Shown: positions 1 through 8,972, counted from the stretch's first letter. The stretch is 25,676 nucleotides of DNA from Chara braunii (GCA_003427395.1 BFEA01000051.1:4015778-4041453); one strand, 5' to 3'. Translations and numbers: made by a program. Notes: a model not told the origin generated them from the letters alone.

Positions 1-19
1 GGGGGGGGGGACTATGCGG

Positions 20-195
20 GAGTCACAAAAATGAGTTATAATTGCACTGTATGGGCCAAGATAGTGTCGAATTGCAGTTCGGGCAATGTATACAACCCAG
101 CTTTCTGGCCAGGTAGGGTGTCCGAAGTGCAATTGCAAACAGTATCTTGGCCCATATCCATAGTGCAATTATAACTCATTTTAAAATTGTGACTC
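20..195. repeat. Foldback (inverted-repeat) element, MITE-like
   Basis: The two ends are long, imperfect reverse complements. The outer 7 bases GAGTCAC at 20-26 match GTGACTC at 189-195. The main arms, about 28-65 and 144-183, share ATGAGTTATAATTGCACT and GGGCCAAGATA, differing by a short indel between those blocks. A weaker inner pairing (around 66-84 with 122-140) extends the fold, leaving about 40 unpaired bases. No transposase is encoded. The size of about 176 bp and the structure fit a non-autonomous foldback DNA transposon or a hairpin-RNA locus. I could not identify a clear target-site duplication, so the transposon reading is an inference. Confidence 0.65.
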
Positions 196-242
196 TACTG
201 AAGTGACCCCATTTTTTTTCTTTTCTTTTTTTTGAACCCCCG

Positions 243-1721
243 GTGTCTGTTAGGGGTGAGTATAGGACGCCGGAGTATAAGTTGCTACTGAAAGAGCAGG
301 AACAAGCAGAGGAGGAACTACAGGAGGCGATAGCAAGGGGAAGGGCCGCCAGACGAAACCTCCCACAAATGGACACCCCCATCAACGACATCGCCTGGAC
401 AGACTCGGACTCGGAAATGGATACGTCAGATAGGGAACTAGATCCAGACGGGCCGGAAAATATACCCCTGCACGCTGCTCTAACATCAGAGCAACAGGCC
501 TCGTTCCACCTCCTGGCAACACAACAAGCACATAATATACAACAACGACAAGATGAGGTCCGGCAAACCCACCTCCTGCGGCAGTTGATGGAAACCCAAC
601 ATAGTGTCCATACACAAACTCAGGCACTCGGATTGCTAAATACGTTGGACCAACAACAAGCACTTCTGGAACAACAATTTCGGCAAACACAGCAGTCAAC
701 TGATCTTGGCTTGTACTCTATACAGCATCCGCCCCAACAGGAATATGCCATTTACCACCCGCACCTCTATGGCATGTCCCCCCAACAAGATGCACAAATG
801 GCGGGCACAGCAAAGACCGCAGGTTTGCACCCTCCAGAAGGAAACCACCCGGAGCTGGACCATGAGATGGGGCAAGACACGCAAAACGATACCCTACAAG
901 GGGAAAATGGAGGCTGGACAGATCTTCAACGGACAGTGTGCCCGGAGGGCGTGCACCCAGCACTGGACCTCGTCATGGCCCCGGCCCAGACAGAGGGAGA
1001 TAACCAGCGCACACAGCAGCCAGCATCGCAGTCACAAGCTCCCTCCCAGGATAGCCAAAACAGTGTGCCACTCATACGGGTGAAGAGTGTACGCACACGT
1101 CTTAAGCTCCTCACGGACTGGGTACCGCAAAATTCGATAGCTCCCACGGGAAGAAGACTGAACGAGTTCATCCCTCCGCTGCACTGGGAGAAGATCAGGA
1201 GGAGGATCCTGGCAAAACAAAAAATCACACAAGCAGTGAATGAGTACCACGCGGCAGACAAAATCAACTTGGGATGCGTACCCAGAGTAATCATAGCAAC
1301 TGTGACAGCACTGTTGGAGAAACTTAGTCGGAAAACAGCAAACTACACAGTCTCCACTCAAATCACTACTGTAGGGGACTGTGATAAGAGAAAGGGGCTA
1401 CGTACAGAGGATAAACAATTTTGGCCCGAGGTGCTCGTGGAGGAAATTGGGGCAGCTCTCCTCATTGGCAGCGGTGACAGGCAGCTAGCACATACCCTGC
1501 CCCCCATCGCCCACAGGATCCCCCTGGACTTGCTAGCTCCTTCCAACACGGACCCACCGCCAGTGGCTGAACTGGCACCTGTCGCTGCTCAAGTGATAGG
1601 ACTGCTAACGGCCAATGACTCAGAAAATGAACAACAGGGTAGTCAATCGGAAGGCAGGACGGACTCAGAAGGGGACGAGGCAGGTGAGCCAGGAGGCCTG
1701 CAAAGGGTGATCGCCAACTAA
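243..1721 (+). CDS. LINE ORF1 (Gag-like RNA-binding protein of a non-LTR element)
   Basis: The frame is open from 207 (after TGA 204-206) to TAA 1719-1721. The first ATG in frame is at 369, giving 450 residues. The codons before it encode an Glu/Gln/Arg-rich coiled-coil-like stretch (EQEQAEEELQEAIARGR), so translation may start upstream or from a non-ATG codon. The N-terminal half is rich in Gln and His. The C-terminal half is basic and more globular (around WEKIRRRILAKQKITQAVNE). The end is acidic and Ser/Glu-rich. I see no CCHC knuckle. I call it ORF1 because it is an uninterrupted ORF ending 52 nt before an endonuclease/RT ORF on the same strand. In such elements ORF1 packages the RNA. The intact frame contrasts with the decayed ORF2. 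Confidence 0.6.
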   Translation: MSVRGEYRTPEYKLLLKEQEQAEEELQEAIARGRAARRNLPQMDTPINDIAWTDSDSEMDTSDRELDPDGPENIPLHAALTSEQQASFHLLATQQAHNIQQRQDEVRQTHLLRQLMETQHSVHTQTQALGLLNTLDQQQALLEQQFRQTQQSTDLGLYSIQHPPQQEYAIYHPHLYGMSPQQDAQMAGTAKTAGLHPPEGNHPELDHEMGQDTQNDTLQGENGGWTDLQRTVCPEGVHPALDLVMAPAQTEGDNQRTQQPASQSQAPSQDSQNSVPLIRVKSVRTRLKLLTDWVPQNSIAPTGRRLNEFIPPLHWEKIRRRILAKQKITQAVNEYHAADKINLGCVPRVIIATVTALLEKLSRKTANYTVSTQITTVGDCDKRKGLRTEDKQFWPEVLVEEIGAALLIGSGDRQLAHTLPPIAHRIPLDLLAPSNTDPPPVAELAPVAAQVIGLLTANDSENEQQGSQSEGRTDSEGDEAGEPGGLQRVIAN

Positions 1722-1773
1722 GGGGGGCACCCACCCTGTAGCAAAAGACCAGACCTCATCAAAGAAAGTTACC

Positions 1774-2742
1774 ATGGACTGTGCTATATACCACCCACCT
1801 CCTCCCCCGCCCCCTACGGACCCCCCCTCTCAACCGTACGTCCCTCCCCCTGGGAGGCGCCCCCTAGACTGGGAAAGAAAGGTCGCCCAGGCCGATCTGG
1901 ACATTAGAGCCGTCAACCTAAACGGCCTGGCACAAACGTTGCAGGACAAGACGGACGCAATATGGAGAATGCTCAAACCGGGCGGGGCGGCAGCATGGCC
2001 CAATGCAATCCGTGTCCAAGAGACACATCTAACACATTCCCCCGCACACGGAGCAAAAGGAAAATGGGTGTGGCCATACACATCATTTTCGGCCCCGGCC
2101 AAATCAGGAGCATCCACGGGGGTAGCGGTATGGTTCCCTCCCTCGTTTAGACTAACCCCCATCGCTTACGAGTGCAACCTCCAAGAAGGTCGTTGGGTGT
2201 ACGTCAGGGCAACAATGGGGGATGAGGAAATCGTCATCGCTAGCGTGTACGGCCCCAATGACCCGCTGGACAGGGTGCACTTCCTCCACACCCTTCACCA
2301 ACATCTGCCTGTGGGCCCACCCCTCATCGTGGCAGGAGATTACAATATAAGTCCTGAGCCGCTTCTCGACAGGCCAATACTGAAAGCCAAGAACAACCCC
2401 ATGACCGCTGGACCCCGGCCGTGGATAAGCTGACACGCTTCATGGCGACGCTGCAACTAAAGGATGCATCCCACCAAACGCGCATACACCTGCGTCAGAT
2501 CGAAAGGTGCAGCGGGCACTTCCAATACCAGAATAGACATCTTCCTCATCTCTGATGAACTTACAAGAACTCTATCGGTGGCAGACATTATGCCCTTCAG
2601 TGCCTGGAAGTCTTTCGACCACCGAGGGATTGTCATGGGTCTCTCTTTCCAGTCCCAGATCGAGAGAGGCCCGAGCTTCTATAAGTTCAACGTCTCGCTC
2701 CTAAAACTCCCAACCCTGAAAATTTTGGTCAAAGAATACTAG
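1774..2742 (+). pseudogene. AP-endonuclease (EEP) domain of LINE ORF2
   Basis: The ORF starts at ATG 1774 with a proline-rich leader (seven Pro in a row), then a recognisable exonuclease-endonuclease-phosphatase fold. Visible motifs in order are DIRAVNLNGL, VQETHL with the metal-binding Glu, SVYGPNDP, VAGDYNIS with the catalytic Asp and Asn, RIDIFLIS and FDHRG with the terminal His. In LINEs this domain nicks target DNA to prime reverse transcription. It is broken by TGA at 2431-2433. A better family match between about 2420 and 2500 lies in another frame (DKLTRFMATLQLKDAS), so two compensating indels are likely. TAG at 2740 ends the segment. Confidence 0.85.
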
Positions 2743-3389
2743 GAGTACTGGGTGTCAAAGCAAGAACAGTCTGCCTCCACAGTGGACTGGTTAAATGAAG
2801 GAGTGGCGCAGTTAAGAGAAAGAGTACAAAAGTTATCGATTGCTCGTGCTCGACAACGCAAGGCAATACTAGACAACCTGCTCAACGAATTGGAAGCATG
2901 GGACAACAAGCTGCAAACTGACCCGCTGGAAGACACAGCTTATCATAAGGTTACAAGCAGCAAGAGATCACCTACAAGCCTACCTTGAGGTCCACGCTGA
3001 GGCGTGACGCATCCGTGCAAGGATACGTCGACAAGACACGGAGGGCACAATGGCAAAATCCTTTTTTAGAAAAGCCCAAGCCAGAGCAAGACAGGCAACT
3101 GTCTCCTCGTTGCACCACCCATTCGACCACTCCTTGCCAGACGCGAACAATGCATACGCGATAGTGGACTATGCTGCCAGATTTTACCAAAAACTGTACG
3201 CCTCGGAGTCCAGGCAGTGGGGGGAACAACGCCTAGTAGAAGCCCGACAAACAATGCTCCAAAATCTACCAGCAATGCTATCATCAGTCCAACGTCAGCA
3301 GCTAGAAGAGCCCTCGACTATAGATGAGATTTTGGAAGCCTTGAGAGCGATGGAAGATGAAAAAACACCGGGCCTGGACTCATTTCATA

Positions 3390-4251
3390 AGAATTTTGGC
3401 TGCAACATTGAGACACATTCCAGAATAGCATCGTGTCCTACATACAAGCAGTGCAGAGGGAGGTGACTTTTGGAGGGTTGATCAGCCAAGGAGTCACCAC
3501 GCTCCTCTACAAGCAAAGGGACAAAGCAGGCGTCCGAAACTACCTCCCGATCACACTCCTCCCCCTCCCATACAAGATGGTTTCCAAAAGTCTCACTTAC
3601 AGACTGCTCCCGCACATGAATCATCTGATTTTTCAAGATTAGACTGGTTTCATGACACAAAGGAACATCCAGGATAACGTCCTGTTAGTGAATGAGACTA
3701 TCAAGTACGCCAGGCAACACCACAAGGAAGTCGCGGTCCTCTTTATAGACTTTGAAGCCTATGACCATGTGGATTGGGATTTCCTGGACTGCTCTTTGGA
3801 TAAGATAAACTCCGGAGCGGGATTCAGATCGTGGGTATCAATCATGCACAGGTCATCAGCCACAAATGTAATGGTTATCGACCACTTGTCCCCTCCCATC
3901 GCCCTGCAGCGTTCGGTTAGGCAAGGGGCCCCCGTTGCCCCCCTTCTCTTCGTGTTAGTAATGGAGGCCTTAGCAGCAATGATCAGAGCCAACCCACGCA
4001 TAGAGCGCATAGACATCCCAGAGTTGCCCCCCCATATGGTGTCGGTCACGTCCCTGTTCGCCGATGACCTCACAGTCCTTATTCGAGCTACGGTCGCATC
4101 TCTCCAAGCCCTAATGGATACTATCCAAACCTTTGTGGTTGCAGCAGACATAAAGGTGAACTGGGGAACAAAAACGAAGGGCTGGTGGTTGCCCTCACCA
4201 GACTCCCTACCGCCGCAGCAACCACAGGTCAATTGGCGCCCGAAAGAATAG
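3390..4251 (+). pseudogene. Reverse transcriptase domain of LINE ORF2
   Basis: This is a non-LTR reverse transcriptase core. The KTPGLDSF motif is just upstream at about 3364 in another frame. Then come YLPITLLPLPYKMVSK, TGFMTQRNIQDN, motif A FIDFEAYDHVDW with its Asp at 3748-3750, the RQGAPVAPLLF motif and the catalytic FADD box at 4057-4068. Motif A is one residue shorter than the usual FEKAYD, implying a 3-base deletion next to the active site. TAG at 3640-3642 cuts the domain just before TGF, and TAG 4249 and TGA 4258 end it. The catalytic Asp residues remain, but no full-length product is possible from this copy. Confidence 0.88.
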
Positions 4252-5232
4252 GCCATCTGAATACTCGAAATCCGCCTGACGGCCATGGGCCCTCCCTCAG
4301 ACCATGGACAGGCTCTGGTCCAAACAACACTTCAAAGAATGGCAAGATGGGATGGTCTCCAAACATCGATGGTGGGTAGGGCGTTGGCAATCAACAACGT
4401 CATCCTCGCTACAATCTGGTACAAAACGGCCTTTTGGGAAATTCCTAAAAAACAGCTCACACATTTGAGAGCAGCATTCTCGGCCTCCTTATGACGAAAC
4501 AACCATAAGCTCACGGGATGTTTGAAAAGGGTGGCATGAAAGTATGTATCCCAACCAAAGAAAGTAGGTGGATTGGGCATTTTAGATCCGGGGGACGAAA
4601 CTAAGGCCCTTATGTTTAAAGTCATCACCCGTATGTTACTTGCAAATGATATCCCATGGCTGTTGCGGGCATATATACAATTGGCGAACTTGGCCCCTCC
4701 CTCTCACCATGATAACCCTGTTCATCCCCTCAAGTGGTTCACAAATAAAGTGTGGTCTGTGTCGGGTCCCCCACGCCGCAGAAGGGATGGAGCGCCTAGA
4801 AACAGTGTGAGAGGGGACCTCAAGCAGGACCCGATGTGGACCACAATGCTGCACCTATGGAGGCAGATGGGGCCGTCCAAGAAATCTCCCCCACTGAGAT
4901 GGCAAGAGATATTGCGACAACCATTGTTTGGGAATCCGGACATCTGTGATGAAACCGGAACGCCATTCACTCTGGAAACCAGGTCACACATGGGTGAAGA
5001 ATGGCCTCTTCGTGATAAGGGATCTCTGGGACAGCTAGAGAGGAACCTGGAAGTCTGCTGAACAGTTGCAACCAAACCTGAGACATGTAAAACAAAGTCA
5101 GGAAAAGCTCCACCTCGTCCACCGAGTGGTCCCGCCCCCTGGGGTGGAAGCCCTGGAGGACGGACCGATAGTGCGCAGCCAGACTGGGTTACTAAGAATG
5201 TATTTAGGGTCGGCCGCATCACGGAGCAAGGA

Positions 5233-5841
5233 ATGCAGCTACAGGCCTATGCACCGGATGTACCGGGGGCGCGCTGGGCCTCACTAAAAAGGGACCAGAA
5301 CTTAGACTGCACACTTCTAGAGAGAGAACTATCCAGGATCAGGGTGGTCGGGACAGAGGAAGTAGGCTATTTTGCCTATGACATGGCCACCCCAGTCTGC
5401 GCACTCCTGTTTGACCCAAAAGAATGGGAGTGGAAAGGTCGTAAACCCATGCCGATCTGGCAATACACGGTAAGAGGAGGATATACACAAACACATAAAC
5501 TTCATGCTCCCACAGCAATGGTGCAAAACCGGTGGAAAAGAGACTCGCCGCTGCAAGAGAAGGAACTGAGACACATTCCTTGGTCCACCTATGCACACAT
5601 AATGCCAACATCCTACAGGGCCCTGCAATGGCAGATATTACATCGCTGCCTCCCGACCCCAGATTGGGTAACAGCACGCACTAAACTGGAACAGGCAGAA
5701 GTTTTGTCCCCTATCTGCTCCCATTGTGGAGACGATGCACAATGTAGACGAGCAGACCTAGAACACTGCCTACTGGCGTGCCCAATGGCGGTGCAGGTGT
5801 GGCAATGGTGGGACGCGATGTGGCACAAACTCACCGCATAG
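5233..5841 (+). pseudogene. LINE ORF2 C-terminal region with RVT-associated zinc finger
   Basis: This open stretch of 202 codons is in the same frame as the RT (frame 1). It contains the block WQILHRCLPTPDWVTARTKL followed by CSHCG, then HC and a downstream C with the tryptophan-rich VWQWWDAMW. This is the C-terminal finger typical of plant L1-like ORF2. The same block occurs at 14720-14930 (WQLEHRCLPTNDW, CKLC, HIFLQC, LWLWRWWDRIW). Both copies therefore belong to related but clearly diverged LINE lineages. TAG at 5839-5841 interrupts it; the frame continues as recognisable protein to about 5960 before shifting frame. Confidence 0.8.
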
Positions 5842-5939
5842 CCATTACAATGGGATGTAGCTCTCATATTGTTGGGGAGAAGAAAAACTTTTCTGCCCCC
5901 CTGGTCACCCTTCCAGGCAAACCTCTTCAAACACATGAG

Positions 5940-6320
5940 GCTCGCCTCTCAATGGTCATATGGAGAATGAGATGCTCAATAGAACGCAGAGAACACGCAT
6001 TTGGTTTTTACCAAGCCAAGGAGGAACTGCTTGAGGTGATCCGAGCGAACCTGCTCAAAGCTAGCAGAAAACTTGTGGAAGCAGTGGCGGCAACCCCGGA
6101 CCAGGCAGACAAACAAAGACTGATCACGGCCTTCACACAAACATGGATAGAGCCGAACCTCAAAATGGCAGAAGTGCCAAGCGATGGCAGGCTAACATGG
6201 AAAAATTGGGCCGCACAGGACCATCGATGGGTATATAGACCGACAATGTGCTTCCCTACACCCCTCCCAGGACATCTAGACCGTGCACTAGATGACATAT
6301 CACGGAGCGACGGGGAGCAG
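5940..6320 (+). pseudogene. LINE ORF2 extreme C-terminal tail
   Basis: In frame 3 the sequence reads MVIWRMRCSIERREHAF and then about 90 residues of helical, charged protein. This corresponds to VIWALWRRRCTFEMEGARL in the LINE fragment at 15060-15110. A frameshift between about 5940 and 5965 separates it from the zinc-finger segment. Beyond about 6320 the reading becomes pure Pro/Ser/Thr from a C/T-rich tract and is probably no longer family protein. Confidence 0.65.
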
Positions 6321-6339
6321 GACCTTGCCCAGGATGTTG

Positions 6340-6790
6340 GGGACTGCTCCCCCCCCTCCGCCCCCTTCGCAGGTTCTCCCCCTTCCGTCTCAGCCCCCTC
6401 CTTCTATCCCAATGCTGCCCCCCCCCCTTCCCTTCGACTCATCCCCCCTAACCCCTACGCCACCCCCCTCGGCTCCCAAGGACTCCCCCCCGCACATACC
6501 CCTCCACCCCCCCGTCCCTCCCTGCAGCTACCCCGCCCTCCATCCCATCCACCCCTTCCCCCCCACCAATGACTCCTCCATTTCATACCCCAACACCCCC
6601 CCACTCTCCCCCTCCACCTCCATTCCTGTCTCTTATACACATCTAGATGTGTATAAGAGACAGCAGCTCCCCCGCCCTCCATCCCATCCACCCCTTCCCC
6701 CCCACCAATGACTCCTCCATTTCATACCCCAACACCACCCCACTCTCCCCCTCCACCTCCATTCTGTCCTCCCCCTCTCCCACTCCCCAA
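6340..6790 (+). repeat. C/T-rich low-complexity tract at the LINE 3' side
   Basis: About 450 bases consist almost only of C and T on the plus strand, and would encode proline-rich protein in any frame. It follows directly on the LINE ORF2 tail, so it may be the 3' untranslated region or an expanded polypyrimidine tract. It contains a direct duplication of about 100 bases (6524-6625 and 6661-6767) separated by the adapter artefact at 6626-6663, so its true length is uncertain. Confidence 0.7.
6626..6663. other. Nextera mate-pair junction adapter (assembly artefact)
   Basis: Positions 6626-6644 are CTGTCTCTTATACACATCT and 6645-6663 are its exact reverse complement. Together they form the 38-base palindrome of two Tn5 mosaic ends, the junction adapter left by circularised mate-pair libraries. 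The roughly 100 bases on both sides are nearly the same sequence. This is library sequence that entered the assembly, not biology. ORFs crossing it (with VSYTHLDVYKRQ or MCIRDS peptides) are spurious. Confidence 0.97.
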
Positions 6791-7552
6791 CCTGTCCGAG
6801 TGGCGGCTGGCCAGCCCGGGACAACAAATGCACACTACCAACTTTGTGGCCGATCACTGACACGAATGCATGCTTGCCTCCCAGTACAGGGGCTGGGTGA
6901 GCTACGGTCCAGCTGGCACCATAAACACAACACGGAAAGAATGGGGCACCCGCAAAGCAAGGGTGGAGCGTTCAACAACGTCAAGAGGTCAGCACCTGCA
7001 GGCAGACTTCACTCTGAGAAGGCCGCTTGGGATAAGGGGGACTTTGGACAATCGGAAGTGGCCTGCGTCTAGCAGGCGAATGAGAGACCTCAGGGCAAAA
7101 AAGAGGAACAATAGACACCTACTGGGAGCGGACAGGGCGAGATGTCAGGAGAGAGCCCCGGCCAGGGAATGAGGCCATATTGCACCGCATCACATTGCAG
7201 CACATTCCATTTCACTGTAGATCCTCAGGCTTTACGAATGTGTGAGTGTGTGATGCAGGGCTTCACAGAGGGTTTAGGGTTGAAGGGGTTTGTAGGGGCA
7301 GTCATAGCAATGACAAACAAAATAAAGTCACAGGGGGGCTGCAGACACCTGGAGGAAGTCTGAGGCTAATGGGGTTACTGGATTGCAGGGAGACAGGAAA
7401 GAATAGTAGACAACCTCTGGGTGCAGGCTGGGCCAGATGATTAGGAGACCCAGAAAGGAAAGGTTGATTAGCAGCTCCACGGGATAGAGGGTGCTCTACA
7501 GTAGAAGCGTAGATGGTCACAGCCCTGTCATCGTATCCAATTGTTGTTCAAA
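6791..7552. other. Non-coding region downstream of the LINE, no confident gene
   Basis: Two overlapping short ORFs exist on the plus strand (to 7072 and 6870-7172), both basic and unlike anything I recognise. The first reads out of the adapter artefact. The stretch may be further LINE 3' sequence, since no poly(A) is seen before the SINE-like copy at 7553. I see no RNA gene and no strong repeat. Confidence 0.5.
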
Positions 7553-7696
7553 GGGACGCTGGCCCCGGTTTCCAGCAGGTGCCGCTCCCCACCAATAGAT
7601 GGAGCAACCCAACGCTCAAAGCCTCAATCCTGGTGGTTCTCTTACCACCTCTGGGATAGAGGCCTTGCAAGCGGGTTTTCAAAAAAAAAAAAAAAA
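7553..7696 (+). mobile_element. SINE-like element, copy 1
   Basis: It begins sharply at GGGACGCTGG. The first hairpin is GCTGG/CCAGC around CCCCGGTTT, the second is GCTCC/GGAGC around CCACCAATAGAT. A divergent region with a third hairpin (GGTGG, loop TTCTCTTA, CCACC) follows, then a 16-base poly(A). The first 55 or so bases are shared with six other places in this window, each starting at the same GGG but preceded by different sequence. That is the mark of a retroposed RNA with a defined 5' end. I found no clear A and B boxes, so a tRNA origin is not supported. Confidence 0.75.
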
Positions 7697-7973
7697 CAGC
7701 GGCGTGTCTGGAGTGTATTTTTTGGCTGTGACAGACCTTTCTTTGTTTCGTGGGTTTTTGGCTTGCTTGTGATGGGGTGTGAACCGACAGTCTGTAGAGT
7801 TTTCCATCTGGTGTGGGTGAGTGATAGTCTGCTTTGACTTTTGCCACAGGTACCTTGAGGGCAGTGGTTGGTGCCCACCTCAGGGTATCAGTTGTCGGGC
7901 AGTCGTTGATGCTTAACCACAGCCGGGGTTAAGGTGGATTATCACTTACAGTGTAATCAGTTAGGGGATTCTG
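7697..7973. other. Intergenic sequence between SINE-like copy and hammerhead repeats
   Basis: The sequence is mixed and of moderate complexity, with no convincing ORF, RNA gene or repeat. The short ORFs crossing it mainly read through the adjoining poly(A). Confidence 0.5.
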
Positions 7974-8031
7974 CAGACTGTTGAGGGTTCAGCCTCCTGA
8001 TGAGTCGGTGAAACTCCGACGAAACAGTTTG
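7974..8031 (+). ncRNA. Type III hammerhead ribozyme (complete)
   Basis: All core elements are present in order. Stem III is an 8-bp helix: CAGACUGU (7974-7981) pairs fully with ACAGUUUG (8024-8031), with one G-U pair. H17 is U7982, giving a GUU cleavage triplet and predicted cut between 7982 and 7983. Stem I is GAGG (7983-7986)/CCUC (7993-7996) with loop GUUCAG. The core CUGAUGA is 7997-8003. Stem II is GUCGG/CCGAC (8004-8008, 8016-8020) with loop UGAAACU. GAAA is 8021-8024. Loop I UUCA can pair with loop II UGAA, the kind of peripheral contact that natural hammerheads need. Self-cleavage is a prediction. Open stem III is the topology of plant retrozymes and viroid-like RNAs. Confidence 0.9.
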
Positions 8032-8100
8032 CCACAGCCCCTCATTTGTTGTCCTCTTCTCCCTCTCTGCCTACGGTTTACCGGGCAGCTCTGTTATATA
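7983..8100 (+). repeat. Hammerhead repeat unit 1
   Basis: This unit runs from the predicted self-cleavage site (7983) through the hammerhead core and a pyrimidine-rich segment to GGGCAGCTCTGTT at about 8095, then TATA. The bases before the cut at its left end (GCAGACTGTT, 7973-7982) resemble its own right end (GCAGCTCTGTT). This suggests a head-to-tail monomer of about 113 nt whose junction rebuilds stem III. Unit 2 follows directly with the same polarity; the CAGCCTC landmarks are 111 bp apart. Confidence 0.8.
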
Positions 8101-8219
8101 CAGCCTCCTGATGAGTCGGTGAAACTCCGACGAAACAGTTTGTCACAGCCCCTCATTTGTTGTCCTCTTCTCCCTCTCTGCCTACGGTTTACCGGGCAGT
8201 TCTATTTGACGATATATAT
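8101..8219 (+). repeat. Hammerhead repeat unit 2
   Basis: It starts at CAGCCTC, just 3' of the predicted cleavage site, then has CUGAUGA, stem II, GAAA and the full body, ending GGGCAGTTCTATTTGACGATATATA. The 5' half of stem I is replaced by TATATA and only four stem III pairs remain, so this copy should be inactive as a ribozyme. It differs from unit 3 at only one or two positions over about 110 bases. Confidence 0.85.
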
Positions 8220-8298
8220 ATATATATATATCGTCACATATATATATCGTCACATATATATATCGTCACATATATATATATATATATATATATATCGT
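8211..8298. repeat. TA-repeat core with CGTCA punctuations
   Basis: The tract is mainly alternating TA, interrupted by TATATATCGTCACA at roughly regular spacing (three occurrences), and bounded by TGACGATATA on one side and TATATCGTCA on the other. It is the centre of the large inverted repeat formed by hammerhead units 2 and 3. TA tracts also border the second locus at 19.5 kb. Confidence 0.85.
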
Positions 8299-8410
8299 CA
8301 AATAGAACTGCCCGGTAAACCGTAGGCAGAGAGGGAGAAGAGGACAACAAACGAGGGGCTGTGACAAACTGTTTCGTCGGAGTTTCACCGACTCATCAGG
8401 AGGCTGAACC
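8295..8410 (-). repeat. Hammerhead repeat unit 3 (inverted)
   Basis: Read on the minus strand it is near-identical to unit 2: GGTTCAGCCTC, CUGAUGA, stem II, GAAA, body, then TTCTATTTGACGA. Its 5' end (GGTTCAGCC) lies about four bases inside the predicted self-cleavage product, and TA repeats replace what lay upstream. It lacks the stem III 5' strand and a full stem I. With unit 2 it makes arms of about 115 bases around the TA core. Confidence 0.85.
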
Positions 8411-8972
8411 ATATATATATATAAGTCCAGGGTGTTGTAGACGCCAGTTACTAGGCACACATTGATCGCCGGAAGCAGTCAGCCGTGGTCGCTCTGAGGA
8501 GGCGAGGCCACCACCCATCCCATCCTCGCGTCAATACTGCTAGCGCATCCCCTATCCCTACTATCCTACCTCAGTGTGACCAGCACTCATGACCATCACC
8601 CTACCAGTATCGAGGGGAACTTGGACCGAACAGTAGTGACAGGCACCAGGGCTAGCGACGCAGTCCTGGTTGAAGCATAGTCGAACGAGCCTCGTCGTAC
8701 GGGTACTTCGGACGCCAGGCTCAAGCAATCACCTATTGGCCCCTAAATTGACCAACTAGTAACTCACGCCCTCTACTCTCTCACCACAGACCAAAAGCAC
8801 ACACTCCTAACCGTTTTGCCGCAACCTTTGATATTCAGAAGTATTTTGTTACAACTAAGATAAAGATGGGGAGAATGGGCCCGGCTCCCAGCTTGGTGCC
8901 AATTTGGCACTTTTGGTACCCCCCTGCGAAGCTCAGTAATGCTCTCAGTAAATCCCGGGTAGCATTCCATAT
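8411..8972. other. Non-coding region, no confident feature
   Basis: Complex, non-repetitive sequence after a short (TA) stretch. I see no long ORF, RNA gene or recognisable element on either strand. It could be intronic or intergenic. Confidence 0.45.

Larger units (their letters stand above)
1774..6320 (+). pseudogene. LINE ORF2 (endonuclease-RT polyprotein), decayed
   Basis: This is the second ORF of the LINE, encoding the target-primed reverse transcription enzyme. Domain order is AP-endonuclease (1774-2742), linker (2752-3380), RT (3390-4251), thumb/connection (4285-5061), CCHC finger (about 5700-5800) and a basic tail (5940-6320). Frame 1 carries most of it but is cut by stops at 2431, 2740, 2986, 3640, 4249, 4258, 4492, 4537, 5059 and 5839. 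There are frame changes near 2420-2500, 2990-3430 and 5940-5965. Several stops sit where the family has Gln, Arg or Trp, so C-to-T or G-to-A changes explain them. For example, TAG at 3640 falls just before the TGF of the conserved QTGF-type motif. This copy cannot make the full protein. Its family looks L1-like; clade assignment needs a tree. Confidence 0.85.

Noticed and set aside
6455-7072. ORFs with VSYTHLDVYKRQ and MCIRDS peptides
   Set aside because: These are translations of the Tn5/Nextera junction adapter, not genes.
7553-7620. HDV-like ribozyme at the SINE 5' end
   Set aside because: No downstream partner for the first seven bases and no nested double-pseudoknot layout could be found.
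8021-8031. Type I (Penelope-style) hammerhead reading using GAAAC...GUC just after the core in units 2 and 3
   Set aside because: The bases after GUC (ACAGCC) are not complementary to those before CUGAUGA, so stem I cannot form. The type III fold of unit 1 fits fully.
8211-8298. CRISPR-like array in the TATATCGTCACA repeats
   Set aside because: No spacers; it is simple TA microsatellite sequence in a eukaryotic context.
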